Shown here: positions 1-10,556 of the stretch, one piece after another
Position numbering within the stretch: position 1 is the first letter of the stretch
Layout of the letters: every line of letters begins with the position of its first letter
Assembly: GCA_903935335.1 (NCBI GenBank)
Contig: CAIZRG010000036.1
Coordinates: forward strand, 1-64,000
DNA: 64,000 bases
Direction of reading: 5' to 3'
DNA from: Oligoflexia bacterium
GTDB taxonomy: Bacteria > Bdellovibrionota > UBA1018
Notes under the pieces: generated by a model
The model's input: only the letters and a program-made list of their open reading frames with translations
Told to the model about the DNA's origin: nothing
The model's database searches: none
Translations under genes and position numbers: made by a program

Positions 1-2
1 AA

Positions 3-107
3 ATCGAAGGACATTTAGAAGGAACTAAAACTGTTTTAACAAATGTTCCGCAAATTATTGATTATATTCGACGAGATTCTGAACATTTTATTAAATATTT
101 ATTTTAA
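3..107 (+). CDS. 3' end of an unidentified gene (partial)
   Basis: An open frame enters from the left edge and ends at TAA 105-107, giving the last 34 residues of a protein whose start lies outside the window. The tail contains GTKTVLTN followed by RRDSEHFIKYLF. That layout recalls the N-terminal signature of e/aIF2-beta and eIF5 proteins (T-V-x-N ... R-x-x-x-H-x-x-K-Y/F), but 34 residues are too few to decide and the match may be chance. The other two forward frames are closed early, so this is the only plausible coding frame here. Confidence 0.4.
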   Translation: MEGHLEGTKTVLTNVPQIIDYIRRDSEHFIKYLF

Positions 108-163
108 TTTGATGAATAAAGTATGAAAATTGCATCTTTTATTAGAAAACAAAGGGGACTAGG

Positions 164-2068
164 GTGAAGAGTTTTCTAAAAAGACTCTCAATTAAACTCG
201 ATTCTTTTTTGGATCTACGAAGATCTTTATTTTTTATTTTGTCTATTCTTATTTTTATCCAATCTTGCAGCAATAGCATGCAAATGAACTGGGGACTTTC
301 TGGAACTCAAATCCAAGCCCCTCCTCCATCCATCGGAAGCTCAAGTGGCGGAGCATCTACTTTCACCTTAAACCGAGTTGTGAAAGATAATTTGAATCCT
401 TCGACTGTATTTGATTTAATTGGAGATGGATCAGGTTCTTTTGGGTCACTCTGCCAAAGCAGCTCAAGCAGTACTTCATCTTGTGAGTGTAATTATAAAT
501 ATTCTTCTTCAACTCACCCTAATCAACAGGTTTTCACTCCTGTGACTTATACTGAAGATAATTTAATTCGATGCTCTTACGATAAGATTCCCTCTGATGT
601 CACAAGGATCACTATTTCTATTCATCTCATCACAGTGGATACCTACAGCAATACAGTGACTCTGAGTTTAGGTTCTGCGGGCACCACACTAGATGTCACT
701 AACCCCAATAGCTTTATCCAGCCGGTTCGATACCAGTGTCGAGATGTTGTTAGCATTCCCTATATTTTTGACTCCACCATTTATGATCCATTTCAATCAG
801 AAGATCCTCACCTGAGCTATCCCATTGATTTTTATGCATCCAACCTAGCCAATGCAATGACTCAATATGTAGGAGTTTCAACAAATGATAGCTGGAATTG
901 TCCTCCTACTTTAAATCCACAAAAGTTTTTAACTCCTGATTATTTAAATCAATTTAACTCAACTCAACAAATGAACTACAATATTTACTCAAAAACAGCC
1001 TTGCCAGGAGGTGGAAAGCAAATTTATCCTCCCAATGGAACCATTGACCGATCTACTTTTTATCTAGCAAAACAAGCAGCAGGTGCTTTCAGTGTTGCTG
1101 TCAATGCTAACTTAGCCCCATCCATCATCACAGCCGAAGGAGGCAATGGCACTCCTGCTCCGCTTGGATACGGAGCACAACCTATAGCCATTGGAGTAGG
1201 AACTGGCCAGGAAACCTGTGATACCAGCATTTCTATCCCGGCAGGATTTCACTGGATGAAACTTTGGCTTTTTCGCGCTGGACTGGCCCAGCGACATTAC
1301 GCCAAGAGTGGAAACCCAGGACCCAGTATTGCAGACATTCAAAGCGTCAGCTGTAACCCAGGAGCTTGGTCAGCTGATGCTACCCCTCACAACCCAGTCT
1401 TTCCACAGTGTGACCGTACCATCCCTAACGGAGGGAACTCGCTCTCAATGCAAGAATTGAGTACAAATCACCCTTTGGCTGATCGTGTTTTAGGAAACAA
1501 CCAGTGCATGAGATTTGATGATAATCCAAAGAGCACTATCGCTGCTGTCTTTTGTGGTCCCCATCCAGGAGCAGGATGTTCCAGCAGTGGAGAAGATAGT
1601 TGGCTCACTGAACCCCCTCTCTCTGCTATCAGTAGCCAAGTGGGCTGCTCAGCTAACCCTTTAAATGACCCCATGGGAATGTGCATTGATCAAACTACAG
1701 CCAAAACCCCAATCACTTATAGTGTTGGAACTGGAGACCTTGACGCTAGCAGTCCAGGAGACTCAAATGCCGCCAGCGCCCGTTTTGACTTTCTTTTTGT
1801 TGTCAGCCCCCCCAGCATCAATACAGTGGATATGCAAGATACTTCTTCCAGTAGTCGAAGCCTTCCATACCAACCTTATCGCTTTCTTACTTACGAAGAC
1901 TGTCAATCTTCAGACCCTGATTCTGATCCAACCTGTAACTTAAGCAATGCCATTACCAACTTTGGATTAAAACTTCATGACGTAGGAACTAACGGCGATC
2001 CCCCTGCAAATGACCCAAACCGAGCTGGAGTATTTCCAGTCTGTGTCCTTCAACCGGACGCCAGTTAA
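164..2068 (+). CDS. Large Ser/Cys-rich surface lipoprotein
   Basis: No known family recognised. The 634-residue product starts at a GTG behind an AGGG sequence. It has a basic N-terminus, a hydrophobic stretch at about residues 20-33 and a lipobox-like IQSC, so export and lipidation at Cys are likely. The mature part is rich in Ser, Thr, Pro, Asn and Gly, with many scattered Cys pairs suggesting disulfides, as in an extracellular or outer-membrane protein. The downstream gene encodes a second protein of the same style 28 bases later, so the two are probably co-transcribed. Function unknown; an adhesin or surface-layer role is only a guess. The lipobox has Gln at -2, which is unusual but seen in related bacteria. 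Confidence 0.75.
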   Translation: MKSFLKRLSIKLDSFLDLRRSLFFILSILIFIQSCSNSMQMNWGLSGTQIQAPPPSIGSSSGGASTFTLNRVVKDNLNPSTVFDLIGDGSGSFGSLCQSSSSSTSSCECNYKYSSSTHPNQQVFTPVTYTEDNLIRCSYDKIPSDVTRITISIHLITVDTYSNTVTLSLGSAGTTLDVTNPNSFIQPVRYQCRDVVSIPYIFDSTIYDPFQSEDPHLSYPIDFYASNLANAMTQYVGVSTNDSWNCPPTLNPQKFLTPDYLNQFNSTQQMNYNIYSKTALPGGGKQIYPPNGTIDRSTFYLAKQAAGAFSVAVNANLAPSIITAEGGNGTPAPLGYGAQPIAIGVGTGQETCDTSISIPAGFHWMKLWLFRAGLAQRHYAKSGNPGPSIADIQSVSCNPGAWSADATPHNPVFPQCDRTIPNGGNSLSMQELSTNHPLADRVLGNNQCMRFDDNPKSTIAAVFCGPHPGAGCSSSGEDSWLTEPPLSAISSQVGCSANPLNDPMGMCIDQTTAKTPITYSVGTGDLDASSPGDSNAASARFDFLFVVSPPSINTVDMQDTSSSSRSLPYQPYRFLTYEDCQSSDPDSDPTCNLSNAITNFGLKLHDVGTNGDPPANDPNRAGVFPVCVLQPDAS

Positions 2069-2096
2069 TCCGATAAGAAAAATGGAGAGCTATCCT

Positions 2097-4415
2097 ATGA
2101 TCAGCTTGAGCCAGTCAAACCCTTTCATTAAGCTCATTTTATATGGGGCTTTTCTTATTTTTTTGACAGGATGTACAAACTCCAATCTCCAGTACCCCTC
2201 CCTATTAGCATCTCCCACTTCCCTGATGGGAGGCAGTGGAACTCCCTCCCCAGATCAATTCGTCATTTCAACCGTTAGCATTGCCAATTCAGCCAATGGA
2301 ACTTCTTCTAGCGCAACTGCAAGTATCTTCTTTGATACCTCTCAATCAACACTTAATGCTTTGGTTTCAAATCACTGTAATGTCAGTAGTTCTAATAGCA
2401 ATCAAATCTCAAAACCTTGCCTTTGTCAGTTTTCTTGGACTGAGATTAATCCAAATGGAGGTAACTCCTCCTCAATTCCAAGAAAAACGACAACCCCCGT
2501 AAGTGCAGTTCAAGCCAGTTTTATTGGCTGTCCAGCGCCCAGTATTTATAATACAGAGATTCGAGATGGCACGCAGTTGAAGATTAGCGTCATTGCAGCT
2601 CCAGGAAATGGGGATACAGGACTATTTAGCGTGACCCCTATTGCTTATACAAAAAACACAATCACTGTCACTGGAAGCTTTCAAGATTCTCAAGGTCATA
2701 TTTTTGATAACATTCTTCATTATGCTTGTTATCAGAAGTTTATGCGAGGAATGTCTATTCAAAATCAAATCGTAGTTCAAACTAATAGTCAAACTTCTGA
2801 AACGGCTAAAGTTCTTGTGGGAACAAAATTCTGTGTGGCTTCCTCAGGCAGTACTGGCACATCGGCAAGCTCTACCACTTGCCCAAACCCAGCTTCTCCT
2901 GATTATTCAGCTCAAGCCAACTACTTCAACCTTTATATTCGAAATACAGAACGAGGAGACATTAACCAGTTCAATAACGAATTTATTTGTCCTATGGTGA
3001 CAGAAAGCTTGAACTCGGTTGCAGGATCCCTTGCAACTCAAAGCCAACCTTGGCCCTTAGATACCCAGTTTGCACTTTCACTCAGTCCTACGAGTACATT
3101 TGCAGTGGGAGTCGTTTCTAACTCTAAGCTTTCCATTGGTTCCACTCCATCCAGTCAAAATTCATCTTGTTTTCCTACTGCAAGCTCTAGCACTAGCAGC
3201 AGCACTCCTAGTCCTGATGCCTTCATCAATTCATGTCTAGGTTTTGCTGCTAATGTGAACTCAGATGGGACCTGCCCTTCTATCAAAGACTCCTCTGGGT
3301 TGATCCGGCCTACATTTCGACTCCGTCGCTTTATTACGATTTACCCTCGTGTCTATGATACTGGAGGAAAAACAATTCCTAAAAGAATGCAAGGTTTAGA
3401 CACTATCTATGTCTTGGACCGTCCCGTGAAAGGACCCCCTCAATCTAACCCTCAAAAACCTTACACAATGCTGGGTCCAAAGCCTTGCCCTGCTGCCTAT
3501 TTTGATCGAAAAGGAGTCATTAAAACTGGTTATATCCCCACCAGTTACACTGGCTGGGCTGGGAAAAATGTCGATGGAATTGAACTTCCAAACTATGATA
3601 GTTTACCTGGAGACAGCAAAGCTTCCTGCTCTGCTTCTTTGCCTATCTTAAGTCAAGATAAATCATCTTGGAGTATTGCAACTGTAAACATCAATAATAA
3701 AAATGGATTTCAGCATATTTATATCCGCCCAATTCAACCGTTTATTCCTCACTATGAAGAAGATACAGATTTTCAAGCTTGTGCTCCCCAAGCTTCTCCT
3801 TTTCAAGACCCTCCTTTACATTTTTCCAGGGATCCCGTCACTGGAAGAGTGGCTTGGTGTGCAGAATCTTACCCCACTCAAAACCCTAATGTTCAAGCCA
3901 TTGATCCACCCGTTCAGCCTTTTCCTCAAACTTCAGCATCACCCTCACCCCCTTCAATTATTCCATCTGGAGATGTTTCTCCGTACACTTCTCACGTTGT
4001 TAAAAATTCGAGTAGTCAAATCTGCACAGGAATCTCTATTCAACCTCTCGCTACAAGGACTTATGATTATTCACAAGCTCCGTCTCTCAATAAATATGCA
4101 GCTCATCTGCACAGTACAGTGTGGGATGCTGGGAGGGCTGATCAAACCTGTGATCGTACAGTGACTCCTGACCCCGGAATAGCATGGCCTCGATTCCCCC
4201 TCCTCTCCTCAGCAGGAGGCATTGAGGGCTCCATTAATCAGGATTCTAGCTATATGTGTCTGGTGACCTATGACGCCCAGGGAGTCAAAACTAATAAAAT
4301 GACCCCAACTGATGGATGTTGTGCTATCAATGCAGTTTCTGTTCCAACAGGGACAGCTGGGAATAGCACAGCTCATCTAGAACCTGACGTCCCGTGCAAT
4401 GTTCCCAATTATTAG
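2097..4415 (+). CDS. Large Ser/Cys-rich surface lipoprotein, companion of upstream gene
   Basis: The chosen ATG has GGAGAG seven bases upstream and opens straight into a signal sequence ending in a good lipobox (LTGC, residues 23-26). Earlier in-frame starts at 2010 and 2082 would put a soluble extension before it. The mature protein of about 745 residues is Ser/Pro/Thr-rich with many Cys, and shares habits with the upstream lipoprotein: C-D-R-T motifs, long low-complexity linkers and Pro-rich segments. The two are therefore probably distant paralogues forming an operon. No enzyme motif is visible. Likely an outer-membrane or surface protein of unknown role. Confidence 0.75.
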   Translation: MISLSQSNPFIKLILYGAFLIFLTGCTNSNLQYPSLLASPTSLMGGSGTPSPDQFVISTVSIANSANGTSSSATASIFFDTSQSTLNALVSNHCNVSSSNSNQISKPCLCQFSWTEINPNGGNSSSIPRKTTTPVSAVQASFIGCPAPSIYNTEIRDGTQLKISVIAAPGNGDTGLFSVTPIAYTKNTITVTGSFQDSQGHIFDNILHYACYQKFMRGMSIQNQIVVQTNSQTSETAKVLVGTKFCVASSGSTGTSASSTTCPNPASPDYSAQANYFNLYIRNTERGDINQFNNEFICPMVTESLNSVAGSLATQSQPWPLDTQFALSLSPTSTFAVGVVSNSKLSIGSTPSSQNSSCFPTASSSTSSSTPSPDAFINSCLGFAANVNSDGTCPSIKDSSGLIRPTFRLRRFITIYPRVYDTGGKTIPKRMQGLDTIYVLDRPVKGPPQSNPQKPYTMLGPKPCPAAYFDRKGVIKTGYIPTSYTGWAGKNVDGIELPNYDSLPGDSKASCSASLPILSQDKSSWSIATVNINNKNGFQHIYIRPIQPFIPHYEEDTDFQACAPQASPFQDPPLHFSRDPVTGRVAWCAESYPTQNPNVQAIDPPVQPFPQTSASPSPPSIIPSGDVSPYTSHVVKNSSSQICTGISIQPLATRTYDYSQAPSLNKYAAHLHSTVWDAGRADQTCDRTVTPDPGIAWPRFPLLSSAGGIEGSINQDSSYMCLVTYDAQGVKTNKMTPTDGCCAINAVSVPTGTAGNSTAHLEPDVPCNVPNY

Positions 4416-4433
4416 ATCCAAGTTGAACCAAAA

Positions 4434-5468
4434 ATGAAAGATCATTTGAGTGATTTAAAAATCATAGTCCAAATTTTAGGTCAGCCCATCCGAGCAGATC
4501 AAGCACTCCTCCAAGCGCTCAGTCGACAAGGGATTCACCTCTCCCGCTCCAAACTGAAACGAAGCTTTCATGAAAAAGAAATTAGGCTCCAAAACCAGTC
4601 TTTAAAAGCATCTGAATTGCTTCCTCCAGGTGATTACCTCCTCAACTGGACCCCCTCATCCTCCATGGCACTTGACCAAATATTGAACCCAAAAGCAGTG
4701 CCTTCTACCCAAGGAAGCTTTATACCGATCGTTTACGAAGACAACACTCTGCTGATCTTAAACAAGGGGAATGAAATACCCTCAATCCCTCACCACTCCA
4801 AGGAAACTCAAACAGCCGTTAATAGTGCTTTAGCTCGATGCCCAGAAATTGCTTATGTAGGACGAAACTCGTTAGAACCTGGAATTTTACATCGTCTCGA
4901 TACAGCAACCAGTGGACTCTTAGTCTTTGCAAAAACCCAGGAAGAGTTTACTCGTCTTCAGAGTTTATGGAAAAATCGTCAAATTGAAAAAATTTATCGG
5001 GCCGTTATTCAAACCCAAAAAAAAATCCCAAAAACTCCTTTCACCATCGATGTTTCAATAGCTCACGATGCTTGCTCCTCAAAAAAAATGCGGGTAGTTT
5101 CACCACATTCCCATTCCCGTTTCATCCACTTTCGAGGTAAGCCTCTGACTGCTATCACTCGAATTCTCAATTCTCGCTCTGTTTCTTTTTCGTCCATCGA
5201 CACTCAGACAATTGATGACAAGAAAAACTTTTTTTATGATCTTGAAATTCAAATTGAAACAGGGGTGATGCACCAAATTCGGTGTCACCTAGCCTCAGTG
5301 GGACTCCCCCTTTTTGGAGATTCACTATATGGGGGAATCCCTTCCAAACGTTTATGGCTTCACGCCTGGAAACTGAAGATTCCTCTTAAGGTTTCTCTAG
5401 GAGCGAAGTCATTCCTCTGCCTGGAAGCTCAACTACCGGAAGAATGGCCAAAGAGTGACCCATTGTAA
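4434..5468 (+). CDS. RluA-family 23S rRNA pseudouridine synthase
   Basis: Isomerises uridine to pseudouridine in RNA, most likely 23S rRNA. Residues 15-70 resemble an S4-type RNA-binding segment. The catalytic domain follows at about 97-340, with the family motif G-I-L-H-R-L-D-T-A-T-S-G-L-L at 150-163, whose Asp156 is the expected catalytic residue. The late H-Q-I-R-C-H-L and G-D-x-L-Y-G motifs of RluA/RluD enzymes are also present. At 344 residues it is normal for the family. The target position (RluC- or RluD-like) cannot be told from sequence. It follows the two lipoproteins by 18 bases and ends six bases from convergent nrdJ. Confidence 0.9.
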   Translation: MKDHLSDLKIIVQILGQPIRADQALLQALSRQGIHLSRSKLKRSFHEKEIRLQNQSLKASELLPPGDYLLNWTPSSSMALDQILNPKAVPSTQGSFIPIVYEDNTLLILNKGNEIPSIPHHSKETQTAVNSALARCPEIAYVGRNSLEPGILHRLDTATSGLLVFAKTQEEFTRLQSLWKNRQIEKIYRAVIQTQKKIPKTPFTIDVSIAHDACSSKKMRVVSPHSHSRFIHFRGKPLTAITRILNSRSVSFSSIDTQTIDDKKNFFYDLEIQIETGVMHQIRCHLASVGLPLFGDSLYGGIPSKRLWLHAWKLKIPLKVSLGAKSFLCLEAQLPEEWPKSDPL

Positions 5469-5474
5469 CCTTTC

Positions 5475-8474
5475 CTAGCTACAACCCATGCTGTTTCCAC
5501 AATTTAAGCACTTATAACAAGCTCCATTTCGAACTGTCGTATGACCACAACTATCACAAGGAGGTGCATCACCCATCATTTCAGCCAAATGTTGAGATAA
5601 TTCACTCTTATGTTTCACATCGGCTGTTAAATCAACGACAGGCTTGATTTGAATAAAATCAGTCCGGCCTAAATATTCCATACCCAGTAATCGAAAAATA
5701 TAATCGACAATGGAGGTAGCTAACTTGATATTAGGATGCCCTACTACAACGCCTGACGGGTCAAAACGAGTAAAAGTAAACTTATCAACAAACTCCTCTA
5801 AGGGAACTCCATACTGAAGCCCCAAGCTCACAGCAATAGCAAAGCAGTTCATCATAGATCGATACGCTGCACCCTCCTTATGCATATCAATAAAAACCTC
5901 TCCCAAAGAGCCGTCTTCATACTCTCCAGTCCGTAAATAAACTTTATGCCCAGCAACACCTGCTTCCTGAGTAAAACCTTGACGCTTAGCAGGAAGCTTG
6001 CGCCGACGGATAGATTGAACTTGAGGCACACCTTTTGAACTTGCCTGAGTCGACAAGGGTTGGGAAAGCTTACACCCATCTCGATACAAAGCAATGGCTT
6101 TAAGACCGAGCTTCCAACCTTGTTCATAGATTTCTTGAATCTGCTCAACCGTCGTTTCATGAGGCAAATTCACTGTTTTTGAAATAGCTCCCGATAAAAA
6201 AGGCTGAACAGCAGCCATCATCATCACATGCCCCATGGGAGCAATCAATCGCTTTCCCTTCTTTCCACAAGGATTCGCACAATCAAAAATGGGAAGATGC
6301 TCTTCTCGAAAGTGAGGAGCTCCTTCCACCGTCATCGTCCCACAAATCACTTCATTGGCTTCTAAAAGCTGTTCATTGGAAAAACCACACCAATCCAGAA
6401 AATGAAAGTCAGGACTCTCAAGCTCTGTTGGAACCACTCCCAATCGAATCAGCAACTCATCGCCTAAGGCATAACGACTGAATGCACTTGAAAGCTCAAA
6501 AGTTCCAGGAAGTGATTTTTCAATTTTTTCTATTTCCTCTTTTTTTAAACCTTTTTTAAATAAAAAATCTCGATTCACATGCGGAGTACCTACTAGATTC
6601 ATTGTCCCCAAGACATACTCTAAAATTTTTTGAACCTGATCGGAAGGATAACCCAGATTCTTTAAAGCTGCAGTCACTGACTGATTCACAATTTTAAAAT
6701 AACCTCCTCCTGCCAATTTCTTAAGCTTCACCAACGCAAAATCGGGCTCAACTCCGGTCGTATCACAATCCATCAATAAACCAATGGTTCCGGTCGGTGC
6801 TAGCACTGTTGTCTGAGCGTTGCGATACCCATACTTTTGCCCAAGTTCAAGAGCATTGTCCCAATCCTCCTGGGCCGCTTGAATCAATTCATGAGGAACT
6901 TGATGAGAGTCGATTTGAGAGAGTGATTTGCGATGTTTATTCATCACCTTCAGCATATACTCCCGGTTGGATGCATAACCAGGAAAAGCCCCTAAAACTC
7001 TAGCTTCCTCAGCACTCACAGAATAAGCGTGACCACAAAGAATGGCTGTCAAAGCTGCTGCCCAAGCTCGGCCTTGCGCACTATCATAAGGAATCCCCTT
7101 GAGCATTAATAAAGTTCCTAAATTGGCATAACCCAAACCCAGTGGACGATAATCATGAGAATTTTTAGCAATTTTCTCAGTGGGATAGCTTGATAAATCA
7201 ACTAAAATTTCTTGAGCAACAATAAAGATTCGACACGCTCTTCGGTAATGAGAAATATTAAAACTTCCGTCTGCGTTTAAAAACTTAACCAGATTTAAAG
7301 ACGCAAGATTACAAGCTGTATCATCTAAAAACATAAACTCGGAACACGGATTTGAAGCATAAATACGACCCGTTCCAAGACAAGTATGCCACTCATTAAT
7401 GGTTGTATCATACTGCACTCCTGGATCAGCACATGCCCAAGCCGCTTCAGCCACTTTTCTCCAAAGATCTCTGGCCTGATAAGTATCAACCACCCCTCCA
7501 GTCGTTCGAGCTCGGGTTTCCCAAGATCTTCCTTCCTGAACTGCTTTCATAAATTCATCTGTAACCCGAACTGAATTATTTGAATTTTGACCTGAAACAG
7601 TCTTATAAGCCTCCCCATTAAAATCAGAACTATACCCTGAGCGAATCAGCGCCACCGCTTTTTTCTCTTCCCGGCTTTTCCAAGCAATAAAATCAACAAT
7701 TTCTGGATGATCCATCTCCAAACAAAGCATTTTTGCTGCTCTTCGAGTCGTCCCTCCTGACTTCGTCGCGCCTGCTCCTTTGTCTAGCACCTCAAGAAAA
7801 CTCATGAGTCCAGAAGAATATCCCCCACCCGACAAGAGTTCTTGCCGTCCACGGACTTTCGAAAAATTTGTACCACTTCCAGACCCATATTTAAATAATC
7901 GAGCTTCATTTTTCATGAGCTGAAAAATAGACATTAAATCATCATCCACAGACTGAATAAAACAAGCAGATCCCTGCGGACGCAAATAGGCATGTGGAGT
8001 TTCTAAAGCTTGATTGGCAGCTGAATCCCAAGCATAATTCCCGCTGAAACCTTCAATCTGATACTGATGATAAAGCCCCAGATTAAACCAAACCGGAGAA
8101 TTAAAGGCTCCCATCTGATGAATCAGAAGATAAGCTAACTCATCCTCAAAAATTTCAGCACAAGAGGAGTTTAAATAACCCCTTTTCTCCCCTTCTACTG
8201 CAAGAGTATGAGTAATTCTTCGAATGACTTGCTTAAATGAAACTTCATGCCCGGTGTTGGGCACCCCTGCCTTTCGAAAGTACTTGGATACAAGAATATC
8301 CACGGCAAGTTGGCTCCACGCTGCAGGAACTTCAACATCTTTCATCTCAAAAACGGTCTGCCCTTCAGTATCCTTGATTCTTGAGTCTGTTCTCAAGGTC
8401 TCTACTGACTCCAAAGGATTTACCCCAGCGCTTGTAAAATATCGCACAAAAGAAATTCCAACTTTATTTTCCAT
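5475..8474 (-). CDS. nrdJ: Adenosylcobalamin-dependent (class II) ribonucleotide reductase
   Basis: Reduces ribonucleotides to deoxyribonucleotides using coenzyme B12, with or without oxygen. The product of about 999 residues has the NrdJ layout: a phosphate-binding stretch with G-S-G-S-G-T-N-F, the active-site N-P-C-S-E-F segment with [11 protein letters not shown], the [15 protein letters not shown] motif, and a Cys-rich zinc tail (C-D-S-C ... C-Y-K-C-L-N-C ... C-S) acting as redox shuttle. The ATG at 8474 has GGAG at a good distance; the longer frame starts at 8495 with a weaker site. A tandem NrdR operator lies upstream. No class I reductase is in the window. Single-gene unit, convergent with the pseudouridine synthase. 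Confidence 0.96.
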   Translation of the reverse strand: MENKVGISFVRYFTSAGVNPLESVETLRTDSRIKDTEGQTVFEMKDVEVPAAWSQLAVDILVSKYFRKAGVPNTGHEVSFKQVIRRITHTLAVEGEKRGYLNSSCAEIFEDELAYLLIHQMGAFNSPVWFNLGLYHQYQIEGFSGNYAWDSAANQALETPHAYLRPQGSACFIQSVDDDLMSIFQLMKNEARLFKYGSGSGTNFSKVRGRQELLSGGGYSSGLMSFLEVLDKGAGATKSGGTTRRAAKMLCLEMDHPEIVDFIAWKSREEKKAVALIRSGYSSDFNGEAYKTVSGQNSNNSVRVTDEFMKAVQEGRSWETRARTTGGVVDTYQARDLWRKVAEAAWACADPGVQYDTTINEWHTCLGTGRIYASNPCSEFMFLDDTACNLASLNLVKFLNADGSFNISHYRRACRIFIVAQEILVDLSSYPTEKIAKNSHDYRPLGLGYANLGTLLMLKGIPYDSAQGRAWAAALTAILCGHAYSVSAEEARVLGAFPGYASNREYMLKVMNKHRKSLSQIDSHQVPHELIQAAQEDWDNALELGQKYGYRNAQTTVLAPTGTIGLLMDCDTTGVEPDFALVKLKKLAGGGYFKIVNQSVTAALKNLGYPSDQVQKILEYVLGTMNLVGTPHVNRDFLFKKGLKKEEIEKIEKSLPGTFELSSAFSRYALGDELLIRLGVVPTELESPDFHFLDWCGFSNEQLLEANEVICGTMTVEGAPHFREEHLPIFDCANPCGKKGKRLIAPMGHVMMMAAVQPFLSGAISKTVNLPHETTVEQIQEIYEQGWKLGLKAIALYRDGCKLSQPLSTQASSKGVPQVQSIRRRKLPAKRQGFTQEAGVAGHKVYLRTGEYEDGSLGEVFIDMHKEGAAYRSMMNCFAIAVSLGLQYGVPLEEFVDKFTFTRFDPSGVVVGHPNIKLATSIVDYIFRLLGMEYLGRTDFIQIKPVVDLTADVKHKSELSQHLAEMMGDAPPCDSCGHTTVRNGACYKCLNCGNSMGCS

Positions 8475-8547
8475 CTCGTTCTCCGACTGAAGCATGTGAT
8501 TTTTATCTTCCTACCTTGCCTTCAATTGGAACTTCTGTCAAAGAAGA

Positions 8548-8594
8548 CCACAATATATAGTGGTATATTTTTTAGATACCCCTATCTGTAGTCT
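8548..8594 (-). promoter_or_regulatory. Tandem NrdR boxes upstream of nrdJ
   Basis: The 16-mer at 8548-8563 (CCACAATATATAGTGG) agrees with the published NrdR-box consensus acaCwAtATaTwGwgt at 14 of 16 positions. A weaker second copy at 8579-8594 agrees at about 11 of 16. The copies start exactly 31 bp apart, about three helical turns, the arrangement known for NrdR repression of nrd genes. They sit 74-120 bp before the nrdJ start. This predicts repression of nrdJ by NrdR when dNTP or ATP pools are high; nrdR itself is not in this window. Confidence 0.8.
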
Positions 8595-8738
8595 TTTAAA
8601 AAACGAGTTAAGTCTTGGTCCCCCTTCCATTTTTATCTTAATCACAAACTAAAAAGGTCAAAAATTAAATAAATTAATGCTTTGCGTTAATATTCAACTC
8701 TTGACACTCGAAAGACCCTCACGTACTTCAAATCTTCC

Positions 8739-10493
8739 ATGCTTAAAATGATGGTTTGCTTTAAAAATTTTCAGATTCTTCTTATTTTTTTTGTACTGAC
8801 AAACTTACTTTTCACATCGAGTCAAAGCCAAGCAAAGCTAAATCGGCCCAAACTTGTTTTAGTCCTAGTGATCGATCAATTTCGATCTGACTATCTTTCA
8901 CGGTTTGAAAATCAGTTTCTTCCCGCTTTTCAAAAATCAGGAGAATTAGGGGGATTTAAATACTTACTCAGCCAATCTGCGTTTCTTCCACTGTCTCAAT
9001 TCAACACTCTGCAAAATATTACAGCCTCAGGCCACGCCACCCTTTTGTCAGGGGCTTATCCTTATCAGACAGGAATTCCACTCAATGAATGGTTCAACCC
9101 AAACACTCAGGAAGTGGTTTATAGTACGGATGATCCAGATTCTCCCATCATCGGGTCTCAAGGAGTGGAAAGTGCAAAAAAAGGATCTGCTCCAGACTCC
9201 ATCGTCCCTGATCCAGACTCCCTTGCGATTCACGCGGGTATGTCACCTAAAAACTTAAGAGCAACTACTGTAGGCGACGAGCTTAAGAATGCTGGTTTTT
9301 CTTCAAAAATAGTCAGCATTGCCCTCAAACACCGATCTTCCATCTTACTGGGAGGACACCGGGCAGACTTGGCACTTTGGTATGACACGGACTCAAACGA
9401 ATGGGTCTCCAGTCGGTATTATCTAAAAAACTCTGAGCTTCCCCACTGGGTCATTGAACTTAATAAAAAAGTAAAAGCTCAAAAAGGACAGACGTTTGAG
9501 TGGAAACCTCTCAGCAATGGAAAAGGACCCAGTGATGAATCCTTTTTCCCTGGCTTAGGCAAAACCCAGTTCACCCAAAAAGGAAGCTCCAAAAGTTTAG
9601 CAACTCCCTATGGAGTAGAATTGACCTTCGATGCAGCTCAACAAGCCTTAAGCGCTTACCCATGGGGTCAAGGCCCGGCTACTGATCTATTGGCCATCAG
9701 TCTCTCAAGTCATGATAAAGTAGGACACTGCTTTGGTCCCAATAGCCGCCCTATAGAAGAGATCACCTTAGCTCAAGACCGAATGCTTGCTAAATTTTTA
9801 AATCAAGTTCGAAAAAAAATTCCAGGAGGACTTAAAGATGTTCTCATTCTTCTGACCGCCGATCATGGAGTTTCTCCTAGCCCGGATTGGTTAAAAAAGA
9901 ACGGCCTTGATGCTGGAGTCCTTGATTTAGAAGAACTTTCACAATCGATTTCTCGTCGTATTGATGAAAAATTTGGAAAACCGGCTCAAGGAAACTGGGT
10001 TTCTAAAGCCCTCTATTTTCATTTTTATCTCAATCATTCAGAAATCCTTTCTAAAAAACTTGACCTATCTCTGGTTGAATTCGAAGCAAAAGCAGAACTC
10101 CTTAAAAACCCTAAAATTGCGTATGTTTTAACCTCTACAGACTTTGAACTGAGAAGATTGCCTCCTGGAATATTTGAACTTCAAGCCCTTCATAGCTATG
10201 TTCCAGGACGTAGTGGACATTTAATTATTGTTCCCCGTCCATTCTATCTCCCTAAGAATGATGTTTTTCAACTCGGAGCCACGACTCATCTCACCGGGTA
10301 TAGTTATGATCGGACGATCCCTATTTTACTTTCAGGCCATCATATTCAGCCTGGGATTTACCCAACTCAAGCCCAAGCCATCGATATTGCTCCCACTCTC
10401 TCTTTTTTGCTGGGAATCATTCCGCCCTCCTTGTCTGAAGGTCGAACCTTGTCTGAAATTATAGATCTCAATAGCTTGCGAAGTACAAAATAG
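8739..10493 (+). CDS. PafA-like periplasmic alkaline phosphatase
   Basis: A secreted metallo-phosphomonoesterase of the alkaline phosphatase superfamily, expected to release phosphate from organic esters in the periplasm. A signal peptide covers about residues 1-32. The first metal-site Asp is in V-I-D-Q-F-R-S-D-Y, and the nucleophile is a Thr (Thr95 in N-I-T-A-S-G-H-A-T), as in PafA, rather than the Ser of PhoA. Further metal ligands are in S-H-D-K-V-G-H, L-T-A-D-H-G and the C-terminal A-T-T-H ... Y-D-R-T-I-P. At 584 residues it is normal for PafA-type enzymes. A phosphodiesterase of the same superfamily is the main alternative. No Pho box was identified. Confidence 0.88.
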   Translation: MLKMMVCFKNFQILLIFFVLTNLLFTSSQSQAKLNRPKLVLVLVIDQFRSDYLSRFENQFLPAFQKSGELGGFKYLLSQSAFLPLSQFNTLQNITASGHATLLSGAYPYQTGIPLNEWFNPNTQEVVYSTDDPDSPIIGSQGVESAKKGSAPDSIVPDPDSLAIHAGMSPKNLRATTVGDELKNAGFSSKIVSIALKHRSSILLGGHRADLALWYDTDSNEWVSSRYYLKNSELPHWVIELNKKVKAQKGQTFEWKPLSNGKGPSDESFFPGLGKTQFTQKGSSKSLATPYGVELTFDAAQQALSAYPWGQGPATDLLAISLSSHDKVGHCFGPNSRPIEEITLAQDRMLAKFLNQVRKKIPGGLKDVLILLTADHGVSPSPDWLKKNGLDAGVLDLEELSQSISRRIDEKFGKPAQGNWVSKALYFHFYLNHSEILSKKLDLSLVEFEAKAELLKNPKIAYVLTSTDFELRRLPPGIFELQALHSYVPGRSGHLIIVPRPFYLPKNDVFQLGATTHLTGYSYDRTIPILLSGHHIQPGIYPTQAQAIDIAPTLSFLLGIIPPSLSEGRTLSEIIDLNSLRSTK

Positions 10494-10556
10494 ATTCAAT
10501 AACGCACCAAGTTAAATCATAGTTAGCCTTATTCACTGATAAACTTATTTGTAGTT

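Noticed and set aside
123-167. 14-codon frame overlapping the GTG of the first lipoprotein
   Set aside because: Too short, no ribosome site, no leader-peptide composition. The overlap of its TGA with the GTG start is probably accidental.
8701-8729. TTGACA at 8701 as promoter of the phosphatase gene
   Set aside because: The -35 is perfect but no acceptable -10 lies 16-18 bp downstream (TACTTC at best), and the resulting leader would be nearly absent.
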